From Rhizoclosmatium globosum (taxonomy: Eukaryota; Chytridiomycota; Chytridiomycetes; Chytridiales; Chytriomycetaceae), in NCBI GenBank assembly GCA_002104985.1, contig MCGO01000010.1:620001-684000 (forward strand): 64,000 bases of DNA. Direction: 5' to 3'. Position numbers and translations under genes: made by a program. How positions within the stretch are numbered: position 1 is the stretch's first letter; every line of letters begins with the position of its first letter. This document shows, piece by piece, positions 24,547 through 35,280 of this stretch. The notes under the pieces are model-generated. The model saw nothing but the letters and a program-made list of their open reading frames with translations, was not told the DNA's origin and made no database searches.

Positions 24547-27500
24547 CTACTCCCGCCCTCCAAAATACGGCAAAAACAAAGGCTCCTTCTTCATCCCTTT
24601 ACTCCCTTCAACAACATAATACACATGCATCAATAATCCAGGGAACCGACTCACAAAGTATCCCAAAAACCCATCTGGAACAACCCCCATCACTCCCTTC
24701 AACTCTGCAGACAGCTCCTGATAGTGATTCTTTTTGTTACGAATCACACGCAAAAGATCTTGCACGGTCTTGGTGTCATACTGTCGAAAGTTTCGCAAAT
24801 CTTCAAGGATTCGGCGATCAAGCTTTGAAGACCAGTTTTTGCCGACTGCCTTCTCAGCACCACGTTCGAGTTGTTTGAGAATCGCGGAAGGTGGATCTCT
24901 TTCTTCTGTTTCCAAGCGGTCAGAGACTTCTTGCAAGAAGCTGAGCTTCTGGGAAGGTGTCCAGAAATATGGATGAGCAAGATCGTTTCAGTGTCCGGTC
25001 TACAAAACAAAACAAGTCAGTTTATAATCTCTCAAAAAACCCAAAAACAAGTACCTCTTCTTTGGATCCTTGAAAATCATACGCCGAATCAAATCCTTGG
25101 CTTCAACACCTCCATCCAGAATCCCATCCAACCTATCCAACCGATGATTTCCTCTCAAGATGTTAATCTCACGTGTATACTTGTCTCCAAACGGATGAAC
25201 ACCACCGGTTAGGTAGTAATAGTACACACAACCCGCGCTGAACACATCAATTGATTTGGTGATACGCATCTGCTGCGAAGGTGCAAGCAACACCCACTGA
25301 GAGTGATCGCTCTCGCTCGTATCTTCCTGGCTGCCCGGCTTTGCACCAGCTGGTTGATCATACATTCAGGGGCTCGCCAACCAATAGTTCCTCCCGTCGT
25401 GTGCATCGTGTTGTGGAAACTGGATTGATCATCCGCAAGACGCTTACACAATCCAAAGTCAGTGATAAGGATCCGAGGGTGAGAGTTGAGTTTTCCACGA
25501 CTTTCCCCAATCAGAATGTTTTGCGGTTTGATGTCTCGGTGCCTGTAATACAACAATAAGTTTTCAGACTTGATATCTTCTGGATAAATTCTTACACAAG
25601 CTTCAACGAGTGAAGGTATTGAATCCCAGAAATAATCTGTGACAACACATTCCTTGGCTTCAATGAGAGCCGAATCTGATGCAAATCCGGGTTTGTAGTG
25701 TTTTCAACGACATCTGCTAACGACGCAGGACACAACTCCAACGCAATGTACATAAACTTCTCTGTTGCCTCCTATAAAATCAAAATATCATTAGCCAACA
25801 CTATCCTGAACTTTGCAAAGGACATACCTGGTAAAAGTACCGAATAACATTCTGATGCTGATCGCTATCCCTCAAAATCTTGACTTCATGATGCGCAACG
25901 TCGTAAAAGTCCAATAAAAGTCTCTTGATAGCAACAGGTCGCCCTTCAAACGTTCCTTAAAGACCATAGTTCCATGAGATCCGTGTCCAAGGATTTGGTC
26001 GGATACAGTCATGGTGCGGAGGATTGCTCTTCCTTAGGTTTGACACAGAGCTCTTGTTGCTCACGACGGAGAATTCGGTGTCGCCGGTGTGGACGATTGT
26101 CTGGTTTTCGCTTTCGGCGCGTTCGGAGGGAGCGATGAGGTCTGGGGCAGATAAGAGGCGATCCATATTGTCCAACTCCAATTCTTCTTCTTCCTCTTCG
26201 TTGCTCACGGAGTCTGACAAGATTTCCACGCTAGTTTCTTTAGGGTTTTTGACTTGAGGCAGTTGCTTTGCTGCTGGCTTCTTAACAGCCTTTTTAGGCG
26301 TTGACTTGGGCCACCGAGTCCTTTTCCTTTCCTTTTCCTTCTTCTTTTCCTTGTCACTGTCCTCAATAGGAAGCGCCGGCAACTCTTTCGCTTTCCTCAG
26401 AATCTCATCAACACATCATACTCGTTGAACTTCTCCGTTCTTCCTTCTTTGTCTCAGTACTCGACCCACTCGCCTTGAAAAAGCTCCCCAAAAACCCTCC
26501 AACACCACTGCTACTACTACCGCCACCATTCTCAACAGGCAAAGCCGGCAACTCCTCCTCCTCCTTCTCCAACCGACTCATAACAACACTCAACGGCACA
26601 GCAGAAACGACACCCGCCCCATTTGAATCCACAAACTCCGGCAAAAGCCTCTCCTTTCCTCCTCACCCTCCCCACAAACATCCCCCGTAACATCCTCACA
26701 AAACTTGACAGCCCCTGCAACGAAATCCCCACGACTTCCCAACCGCCTAACAATCCCTCGATACCGCTTCTCAATCTCCCCCGCGCCTTTCACAACAACA
26801 CCGCCGACACGGACCCGCCCCCGCTTCCGAGAAGTATCCGACACCCGTGAGGCAACAGACGGTTAGGAATGTCATGATGTAGACAAAGACGCGTTCGGTT
26901 GCGTCTGTGAAGCCGAGGACTTGTTCGAATAGGCGCCAGCCGGATGTTACGTGGAAGAAGGCGTTCCATTCTTCGATGGTTGGGGCGGGGATTGGTGTTC
27001 CTGTGAGGAGGAGTGGTGGGAGTGGGAGGTTTGGTGTCGTTGGGTTCTTGCGAGGGGATTTTGGGGGTGGTTGGAGGGCGTGGATTCCGACTAGGCATGT
27101 GTTTTCTGGGGACGATTGTTTTGGAATGCATTCTGTGGATGTGTCATCTGATTGCTGGGATGGGCGGAGGAAGGGAGAGGGGTGATGGCAGGTTTTTTGA
27201 TGGAAGTGGGTGGGTGTTGTGTTGTAGTGGATTTGGCGGCTGGTTCAATTCGGCCAACGACTTGTTTATCAGAGGAGGATGCGATTCCTCTTAGGTTTGT
27301 ATTTGCATGGGAGAGGAGATAGTAGCTGTCTTTGACGATTCCAACGTAGACGTTGTTTTCAGCTTTTCGAGGGGATTTGAAGGGAGAAGACGGTAAAGGA
27401 TCTGGGTTTGAGTTGGCAGCTGGATAGATTTTGGCAACTTGGTGACCTTGAGCGTTGGCAGAACCGACGCTGAAAGCGGCCAAGGCGGGGGAGTTGAAGT

Positions 27501-28510
27501 TGAGTTCCCAGGCGTTCTCTGAATTTGATATCATTAGCTTTTTTTCTCTAAGTAACATTGCGGCTCACCATTCTTCAAGTCATCCAAGATGACGCTACCA
27601 TCCACATTCGCACTCATGGATAGCAGATTCTCCTTCTCATTCTTCAACTTTTTCCCAATAATCACATCTTTCGGAGATGGGTCTTGGCCCAAGTCGAAAA
27701 GGGTGTCAGGGATGGAGGCGGGGGTGAACTCGCCGAAAGTGATATTCCACCTAATTGAGGTTGATAAGTGACTACTATTTTACTGGCAGAATTAAGCAAC
27801 AACTTACTTGACTTTCTTTGCATTCAAATCACTGATGACAAGCATGTACTCGTGCGAGCAATCAAGATGGATTCACAATGGTGGAATCCCACGCATTTGA
27901 AGCAGCAAAGGATCCTCATCAACACCATAAGAATGAAGGAGGGCACCTGTGGCTGGATGAATAGCCAATAGTCTGGACACTTTCTTTGTGGAATAAGCAA
28001 TATTCGCATCAGTGACAAAAGAGGGATGCGCGGCTATGTCCTTGATTGAGAAAGGCAGCTTCTTGATATCCTCACCGGGAGCATAGTAATACAAATCCCC
28101 GTTCCCAACAGGCTCAGGAATGATGATACCATCCTGTGAAATATGCGGAGGGACAAAGTCCGAATCCGGCTCCGAGGGCTGAGTGGAAGGATCAGCAAAG
28201 TCCTGGTCCGAAAGCAGCGACGGGTTTTCCTGGACCGAGGCCAGCGGGCCCCACTCGTCTTTGAGCGTCCACTTTGTTGCGCCAGACTTTGCGTCGACGG
28301 CGTGGAGATGGCCGTCAACAGTGGCGACGACAATAAGGTTTTCCGTCGAGAACGAGGCCGAGGCTTCAGAGTCCGGCGCGACGAAGAAGGCGACGCTACC
28401 GATCGCCGCGGAACAAGGGCTCCTCCAAGTCCGGGTGGTCCGCCGGGAAGCGGCTCAGCCAGGGCCTTGACAACGAGTAGAACAAGAAGGAGGCGGGCGA
28501 GGGTCCTCAT
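24547..28510 (-). CDS. IRE1: IRE1 unfolded-protein-response kinase/endoribonuclease
   Basis: ER stress sensor whose RNase domain splices the HAC1/XBP1-type mRNA. N-terminal signal peptide MRTLARLLLVLLVVKALA, then a luminal beta-propeller-like domain (LIVVATVDGHLHAVDAKSGATKWTL; ISQDGIIIPEPVGNGDLYYYAP; LAIHPATGALLHSYG). One membrane helix follows near 26850 (FVYIMTFLTVCCLTGVGYF), an acidic/basic linker, and a kinase with VSDQILGHGSHGTMVF, VAIKRLLLDF, HRDIKPQNILI, ITDFGLCKRL and GWRAPE. A C-terminal KEN-type RNase domain contains RILEDLRNFRQYDTKTVQDLLRVIRNKKNHYQEL and ends with a short basic tail. Breaks near 28400 (CC to CCC) and 25940 (AA to AAA) are repaired by one base. Several short introns interrupt the kinase part. 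Confidence 0.9.
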
Positions 28511-28654
28511 CTAATAGTCACTACTTGTTGGATGTCTGGTGCTGCTAAGGTGTCTTGTTCGATGCTTTTCTTTTTCGATGATGAATCAAACGGGGAAAAT
28601 TTGATTCCACCGTGGAACTTCTACTGATTCTTTAATTAGGGTTTGCTTGGTTTA

Positions 28655-29602
28655 TTAGTTGGATTCGTTGGTGCTTTCTACTGGTGGCTTGCTCGCCGTG
28701 ACTGGGGATGGGGACAGAGACGGAGCGCCAGATGCAGCAAGAGATGCAGCATAACGGGCAGCTTTTTTGGCCGCATCACCTTCTCTTCGCGCCCTTTTCA
28801 GTTCCTCCTTCTCCAGTCTCGCTTCCCGTACATGTAATGGAAGATTCCTAGGTTTTGGCAGAGGAACAACTTTGCCAGCCCGTTTTGCTAGGTACTTTTT
28901 TCTGTCCTGCGAATACTTGTCCTTAAGCTTTTTTGCTTCTTCTTTGAATGGCTATAGTTTTCAGAGTGTGAGTCTCTTATTTTAAGTTACCAATTACGTA
29001 CCGCTCGCACTTTCTTTTCTGCAGCATTCCATTCCTTTAGAAAGAACTCCGTGTCTTCAGCTTCAAACCCGGTTCCACGGCCAAGCTCACGTTGTTTTGC
29101 GCAGTAGATCATAAAGGGCTTTGGTGGTTTCCGAGGACATGTTGGATCCAGAAATTCAAAAGCCTTTTCAGCAGCCTTTTGAGCCTTCTTTTCACCCTTT
29201 GTCCTCTTTTTCATTCCATTATTTCGAACGGAAAGACATCTTTTAGTTGCGCAATAGAAGTAGGTTGTTGCGAGGTAGTTTTCTGGTTGTGTTGTTGTTG
29301 GTTGAGCAGTTGATGACACCGACACTGGCTCAGCAACCAAAGGACTCTCTTTCACTTGAACAGGTTTCAGCTTCCGTCCAAGACTCGGTGCCGCCAATTC
29401 ATTTGTTTGGATGATGTTTGATGCCGTGGCAGTTGGTGCATTTGCTGTTTGGGGCTTTGGTGGAAGTGACGAGAACAGCGCCTCTGGTTGGATTCAGTCA
29501 GTCATTTGGAGCAAGAGACCGTGCTGCAAACGTACTTGGCCTGGTCGTTAGAAGCGTCCTTCGTAGGTTTTGTAGGGTGACTTGTCGAACAGACAGAAAC
29601 AT
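28655..29602 (-). CDS. Mitochondrial HMG-box protein (Abf2/TFAM-like)
   Basis: Exon 1 (MFLSVRQVTLQNLRRTLLTTRP) is Arg-rich, lacks acidic residues and looks like a mitochondrial presequence. An intron GTACGT..CCAG joins it in phase to KALFSSLPPKPQTANAPTATASNI and on to LAAPSLGRKLKPVQV. A Lys-rich stretch (MKKRTKGEKKAQKAAEKAF) precedes an HMG-box-like region KPPKPFMIYCAKQRELG..FFLKEWNAAEKKVRA|PFKEEAKKLKDKYSQDRKKYL, with the bar marking a second intron near 28955-29004. The most likely role is packaging or transcription of mitochondrial DNA. Targeting and function are inferred from presequence plus HMG box; a second box is not clearly visible. Confidence 0.7.
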
Positions 29603-29668
29603 TGGATGATGAATGAAAAAGAAAGAAGGAAGGAGAAAAGTATACATGACATTTATTGAATACCCAAC

Positions 29669-31355
29669 TTAGACAACAGCAAGAGCAGCACTAGGCGCCA
29701 ACCCCAGCTCCTTCAAAGACTTACTCTGATCGGTCAAAACAATTCGTGGGAAGGTAGTAGCAAGCTTGAACGATCCAGCAGAAACACCGGTTGCTCAGCG
29801 ACAAATGCATACACTGAACTCAATAAATCAGAGCTTGCAAAAGTATGTGTTACAACTCCGCCATTTGCAAGTCGGAATTGGATTCTGGCTTCAGTGTATT
29901 CCTTTGGCCCAGCAGCCGACGCAACCGACGCAGTCGATGCAGCAGCGGAAACAAGTGGAGACGATGACTGAATGCCCTGTCGTTCCAACTTTTCTTTCTC
30001 AATCTGTTTTAATTTCAAATGATTAAGTATAAGCTTGATTGATGCCAGTATTTCACTTACTCGGGCAGCACGATCCTTGCGGTCCAATTCAATCTGCGCC
30101 TTGATTTTGGCTTTGGCAATTCGGTCTTCTTCCTTCTCGCGTTTCTTCTGTTCGCGCTTTCTTGAGCTCCAACTCAGCCATCTTCTCCTTCATTTCAACC
30201 ATTTCTTTTCCAGTCGTACGGCGGACCTGAACAATTTAAATATATGTGTTTGTTCACAAAGGTGTTTTAAAAACATATGTACCTTCTCCTTTGCCTTACT
30301 CTCTTCAATCTCAGCCAGACGCTTCTCTTCCTTCTTTTGAGCCATTTTAATCTTGAGTTGCTCAAGCTTAGCTTTCTTTTCCTCTCAGTCAATGGCTTAA
30401 TGACCTGAGTTGATTCTGAAAAGTTTTGGTGGCCCGACTTGACAGCATGGAATTCGGCGGCGGCAGCATCTCGCAGCAAACGACCACAGTCATCGCATTT
30501 CAAGGAAGCAGCGGTTGCTTCGGCCTCGGTGATAGCATCATCATTCCCTTCAGCTGCACCAGTTCATTAGACGCGACACCAGCAGAACCCTCTGCCCGCC
30601 GTTCCAGAAGACTCTTCCACATCCATAAACGATTCATCAGGGTTCGCAAACAACCAGTCCATCGCCGGTTGAAGTCCTGCATTCCCCGTCGCCTTCAACG
30701 CCGCAACCACGCGCGACTCCGCGAATCCCATCTCAATAAGCACCTTCTTATCCGATTGAGAAACTGTGACTCCAGTCTCCTTCTTCCCCACAACATCCGG
30801 CTTCACCACACCACCACCGCCAACAACAGGCTTCTCATCCTTCCACGGATTCACATAAGAACCCCCAGCCTCCCCACTTCCACTACCACCCCCAAGCGTC
30901 CGCCCCCCGTCGCCGGGAAACTACCCCCCTTCGGAGCCTTCATATAAACAAGACTCTCAACCTTTCCAATATCCGCGCCAACGACTTCATCCACCTTCTG
31001 CCCCGCCTGGAAAAACATAAACGTTGGCATGGCACGCACGCCCCAGGTTCCCGAGATGTCTCTGTGCTGGTCCACGTCGACTTTTAGGAAAGGTACGGAA
31101 GGGTATTTCGAGGCGAGGGCTTCGTAGCGCGGGGCTACCATTTTGCACTTTTGAGGGAGTCGGGGTTAGGTGGGTTATGGTTGGTTGAGATGGGGTACAT
31201 ACTGGGCCGCACCATGTTGCTGTGAAGTCGACGATTGTGAGGGTTGGGGAGTTGATGTATTGTTGAACTGGATGGGTAAATGGTTAGATGCATGTAGAGT
31301 AGAGGTTGGAGAGGGACCTCGGATCAGATGTGATTTCAATGACAGAGCCACCCAT
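29669..31355 (-). CDS. Thioredoxin-UBA-UBX fusion protein
   Basis: N-terminal thioredoxin domain: MGGSVIEITSDPR, then after an intron TLTIVDFTATWCGP, a second intron, and CKMVAPRYEALASKYPSVPFLKVDVD..MPTFMFFQAGQ; the redox WCGPCK is complete. Next a UBA domain (KKVLIEMGFAESRVVAALKATGNAGLQPAMDWL), a CxxC..H..H zinc-like motif (KCDDCGRLLRDAAAAEFHAVKSGH), a charged coiled coil and a C-terminal UBX domain (EARIQFRLANGGVVTHTF..GLAPSAALAVV). UBA binds ubiquitin and UBX binds p97/Cdc48, so this may bring a disulfide reductase to ubiquitinated Cdc48 clients; that is inference. One-base breaks near 29787 and 30387 are confirmed by comparison with the paralogue at 39370-40526. The linker at 30540-30930 also changes frame. 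Confidence 0.78.
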
Positions 31356-31530
31356 GGTTGTTTGTGACGTAGTTTTTGGGGAAGGTTTTGGAAATATGAA
31401 TATCAAATCAAACAGACTAGTAATACGTGGCACTAAACCAGAACGAATCGGATTATTAACAGTAAAGGAATTAATGAGGAAGTTTCCTATGACATGAATA
31501 CCAGTGAACATACCCAAACAGCCAACCAAT

Positions 31531-31939
31531 TCAACCTACCAGATCAGCTGTTATCAAGCACTCAATCACCGACAAATATCCAATCTCTTTCCCATCAAAG
31601 TCTACACCCACCAATACTGCCAAATATCATCCGTCATAAGAACATACATTACCCCCGCAACCGTTGCGATCATCAACTTCCCGCAAACAGAAACAAAACG
31701 ATTAATGCGCTCTTTGTTTTTGAGCACGGGATGAATACTGACAGTGTAAAAAGGCCGGCTGCAGATGAGTATGCGATCAAAAGAATGGATGTGATGAAGC
31801 CTGGAGGTGGAAGAGCAGGAAGAGTATGATAGTAAAGATCAGCCCTGAAGTCTTGCCATAGTAGCCCACACGGAAGACGCAAGGAGGGAAAGAATTGGTA
31901 GACCGTATGAAAAGATGAGTATCGTTGTGTTTGAATCAT
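31531..31939 (-). CDS. Small multi-pass membrane protein, paralogue of the neighbour
   Basis: Not recognised. Reading through two or three one-base breaks it shows hydrophobic helices (ILIFSYGLPILSLLASSVW; LIFTIILFLLFHL; GFITSILLIAYSSAAGLFTLSVF) and SKTKSALIVLFLFAG followed by LMIATVAGVMYVLMTDDIWQYWW. The last block aligns with VPTIAGLYYIWKTDDIKEYW of the gene at 32007-32592, and SKTKSALIVLFLF aligns with SKRSSLPVALLFL. The two are therefore tandem paralogues. The end is uncertain: a literal stop lies at 31602, and one added G in the GGTGGG run extends it to 31531. Start ATG 31939 is tentative. Confidence 0.45.
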
Positions 31940-32006
31940 TTTTGTGATTAAGTGCGACATAAACTCAAATGGTCAACAAGAAGAGGTACATCGAATTAAC
32001 TATTAA

Positions 32007-32592
32007 CTAAATGAAGAGGCGTAAGAATCTACCTATGAGAGTACCTATAAAATGCACACCAAGAAGCATAACACCAACTGCCACAATATTCAAAGCAACC
32101 AAAACAACCACAATGATCCACTCAACCAAAGACAACGTCATCAATCGCCGTACATCCGGTGGAGTCTCCCTCGGAAAGAAATGCACGTCCCCAAGCCAAA
32201 CTGCCAGACACCCATTTGGAAACACCACACCGGCCCAGAAAGAACAGCAACCAGTATTCCTTGATATCGTCTGTCTTCCATATGTAATATAAACCGGCGA
32301 TTGTTGGGACAGTGAGGCTGTAGAGGAAGAGCAAAGCAACGGGGAGGGAACTTCGTTTCGAAGGGACTGCCAATAACATCGTCATTGCGAGGAAGCCGAA
32401 TGCGAGTGAGAGGGTTGTTGTTGTTATGATTGCTATGATGTATGAGGGACTCAAGCTGAGAACAAGGACAGCAAGGATGGTCAAGAAGCCGATGATGCCA
32501 TAGTAATACGTGGCAAAAGCAAGAGCAAGTAGGGCAGCTGTGATAGCGGGAAAGGAGAGTTGATTTGAGAGATGAAGAAGGGTTTCAAACAT
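32007..32592 (-). CDS. Multi-pass membrane protein of unknown function
   Basis: Not recognised. Start MFETLLHLSNQLSFPAITAALLALAFATYYYG. About five to six hydrophobic helices follow, including GFLTILAVLVLSLSPSYIIAIITTTTL, LPVALLFLYSLTVPTIAGLYYIW and the last, LVEWIIVVVLVALNIVAVGVMLLG. A hydrophilic loop WKTDDIKEYW separates the halves. A frame break near 32240 (one base added in the GCCGGG/GTGG area) joins FFLG to GVVFPNGCLAVWLGDVHFFPRETPPDV. It has a degenerate tandem paralogue immediately downstream. Located between the SulP transporter and the thioredoxin fusion; no shared function is evident. Confidence 0.55.
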
Positions 32593-32676
32593 AATATCTA
32601 TATAAACACTTCACATGTCTTTTATTTCTTTACCTATAATGATGTAATGGATGGGTATGCTAGCATCACCTCTATA

Positions 32677-34841
32677 TTATTGTGCAATAATGTGAACAGT
32701 TCCCTTTTCGTTGGCAAGGATTCCGGCAGTTTCAGCATCTGCAGCTGCAACAGCAGAATCAACACTGTAGAAGAAGTATTCCAAAGCAAGCAATCTACGG
32801 TCCTTCTCCTCCTGGATCTGTTGAGGAGTCTTCTTGAGCTTTGGAAGAGCAAAACGAGTAGTGTTTGGAGCTCCAGGAGTTGCGTCAACCTCAGAACCAG
32901 ATTCAACCAATGGAACACGGATCAACGCGTTGAGTTCGTGTCTCTTGACGTTGACAAAGAAGAATGGAACGGTCGTCCAGCGTATCTGTTCAAGTCATCA
33001 CGAACATCAATAAGAGCTTGCAATCCAGTGTAGTCAACGTGGTTCACAGCGGAGAAGTCAAGTACAACGGCACGGAGTCCTGGCAAATCAACTAATCCAT
33101 CTTTTTCTCTCTTTTGAGCACGTTCCTGAGTGTCATCGCACCACATACGGTCTCCATTGGTGAGGTGAGCGGCATTAGTGTACTTGTAGTTCTTGATTAC
33201 AGTGTCCTTGAGGCGGTCAACAAAGTAACCACTGTTTGGGTAGGTCAAAGATTCTTCGATCTTGAAGACGAGAATACCCTGTGGGGCGGTAGTAATACCA
33301 GCAGATTCCTTCTTGAAACCTTCAGCCTCTGGATCAACCCAAGAGCCTTCAGCGGTACGAGCGAGAACTTTTACGGTGGGTCTGGCAATACGAACCAAGA
33401 GAACCAAGACAGACCAACCGACAGACGCGTAGATACCAGTCTCAAGGCTGGAAGCCAAAGTGACAATAAAAGCAATCACGAAACCAAGGAAATCAGCCAA
33501 TTCAACTTCCCAGAGTCCCTTCAAAATCTTAAAGTTGATGATTTCTCCAATGGCAGGGATAATAATCGCAGACAAGACGGCACTTGGGATATAGTAGAAG
33601 ACCCCAGTGAGAGTGAAGAGGGCGATAACGACAAGAATACCAGTCAAGAAAGTACCAAGTGGGGTTCGGACACCGGATGCAGACTTGATGGCAGAACGAG
33701 AGAAAGAACCAGTAGCAGGGAACCCACCTACAAATGAAGCAATCAAGTTGGTGAGACCAATAGCAACGACTTCCTGGTTGTTGTCTGTGAAGTAACCGTT
33801 GACACGACCGTAAGTCTTGACGACGGCAATGTGCTCGAGAATGGAAACAATGAAGACAGATGGAATTGCAGGGAGAATGAAGGAAGCGTAGGAGAGGGAA
33901 GTGTTTGGCTGACGGACGTCAGAGAGACCGTATGGAATGGTCTTGACAATGGTGAATACAACGTTCTTGTTGTCTTTGAGAGCGTAGGAGATACCAGTGG
34001 TTGTAATCAAAACAATGGCGTTACGAAGGTATCCAACAAATCTGAGCCATGGGTATCTTTTTGACCCCAACGAGTGAGATACTTGATCGTGAGAATGGTG
34101 ACCATTGAGAAGACTCCAAAGAAGGCATCATATTGGGAAACAGTATTGATGCTGCTCAAAGTGTCATACAGCACTTGGTAAGGGGCGTTGTTGGTGTTGA
34201 TGTTCTTAATTCCGAGAAGACCAGCAATTTGGGAGATGATAATCTGGAAACCAGCGCCAGTAGTGAATCCAGCAATGACAGGAATAGGCACGAAATCAAC
34301 GACAAGACCAAGTCTGAGTAAACCAACAGCAGTCTGGAAGATTCCAGTCCAGAAGGCAAGAGTGATGGCGAACGTAATTTGCTCATTACTTCCGTATTTA
34401 CTTCCTGGCAAGTACGACGCAAAGTATTGACCCACGAGCAAAGAAAGGACGGCAGTTGGACCAATGGTAACGTCTGAATTGATAACGTTTAGACACAGAA
34501 ATATTGATTATGAGGTTGTCAAACAACCACTCACCCTTGGAAGTAGCGAACAAACAGTAAATGAAAAGACCAATGAAACAAGTGTACAATCCGAATTGAG
34601 GTGGGAGACCAGCCAGCTTGTTGGCATAAGAAATGGCTTGAGGAATGCAAACCAACGCAACGGTCAATCCAGCAATGAAGTCTCCAATAAACCAAGTAGT
34701 GTTGTAACGACCAATCCATCCAGCGATAGGAAACAGTGACTTAAAGTACTGTTTAGTATAAGCTGGAATGTCCTGGGTGACGTCCTTGATCTGGCCCTTG
34801 ATTCGGTCGATTTGAGACTCTGGCTCTTCGTAAGCTGGCAT
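32677..34841 (-). CDS. SulP (SLC26) family sulfate transporter with STAS domain
   Basis: Plasma-membrane anion permease. ATG 34841 gives MPAYEEPESQIDRIKGQI; an upstream TTG frame is ignored. Transport domain landmarks: YNTTWFIGDFIAGLTVALVCIPQAISYA, LPPQFGLYTCFIGLFIYCLFATSK, an intron near 34467-34544, VTIGPTAVLSLLVG, GLVVDFVPIPVIAGFTTGAGFQI, EHIAVVKTYG, GFPATGSFSRSAIKS. A cytoplasmic STAS domain follows (GILVFKIEESLTYPNSGYFVDRL; LRAVVLDFSAVNHVDYTGLQAL). A frame break near 34050 is repaired by AAAAA to AAAAAA, giving GQKRYPWLRFVGYLRN, and another lies near 32925-32960. Related to yeast Sul1/Sul2. Upstream bases 34962-35002 hold a CRE and an E-box. Confidence 0.92.
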
Positions 34842-35280
34842 TGTCTGAGTGAAGTTTGTGGGAGACAAATCAGGAAAAACTCGATTGCCTTCTTATTGGC
34901 GTCAGAAACCGATTGCATCATTTGCAGTGGTGTGTTGACTTTGCACGGGCATTCGCCTGTGTGACGTCAAAATGGAGATTTCGCAAGATAGCTCGGCACG
35001 TGGAAATCGCGCAATCATCCATGTTGTCAAGCTTTTTGGGGAGAATTGAGAGGGTTCGCTGATGGCGAGATAACGCGTGCAAGATAACGAGTGGGGTTTG
35101 CACAATTTTGTGGCATTTTGCGTGGGATGTCGTGCTATTATCGTGCAAATGGTCTCACAAGCCACGAAATTCAACCTTTTCGTTTACAATAAATGAATGA
35201 TAAAGGAAGAAGAAGAGAAGTACAGTGAGGATCGACACCATTGCTTTACTTTATTGGCATAAATATAAACATCATCTAGT
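34842..35280. promoter_or_regulatory. SulP upstream region with CRE (TGACGTCA) and E-box (CACGTG)
   Basis: A 439-bp gap without a convincing gene. It contains a perfect bZIP/CRE palindrome TGACGTCA at 34962-34969 and a CACGTG E-box at 34997-35002, about 120 and 155 bp upstream of the SulP ATG. CACGTG is the known Cbf1 site in fungal sulfur-assimilation promoters and CRE binds ATF/CREB factors. Their use here is inferred from sequence and position only. Confidence 0.5.

Noticed and set aside
33114..33737. 207-codon plus-strand open frame
   Set aside because: Entirely antisense to the SulP transport and STAS region; highly polar shadow frame.
34902..35174. Small minus-strand open frame upstream of SulP
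   Set aside because: No motif, no homology recognised, overlaps the CRE/E-box; more likely promoter sequence.
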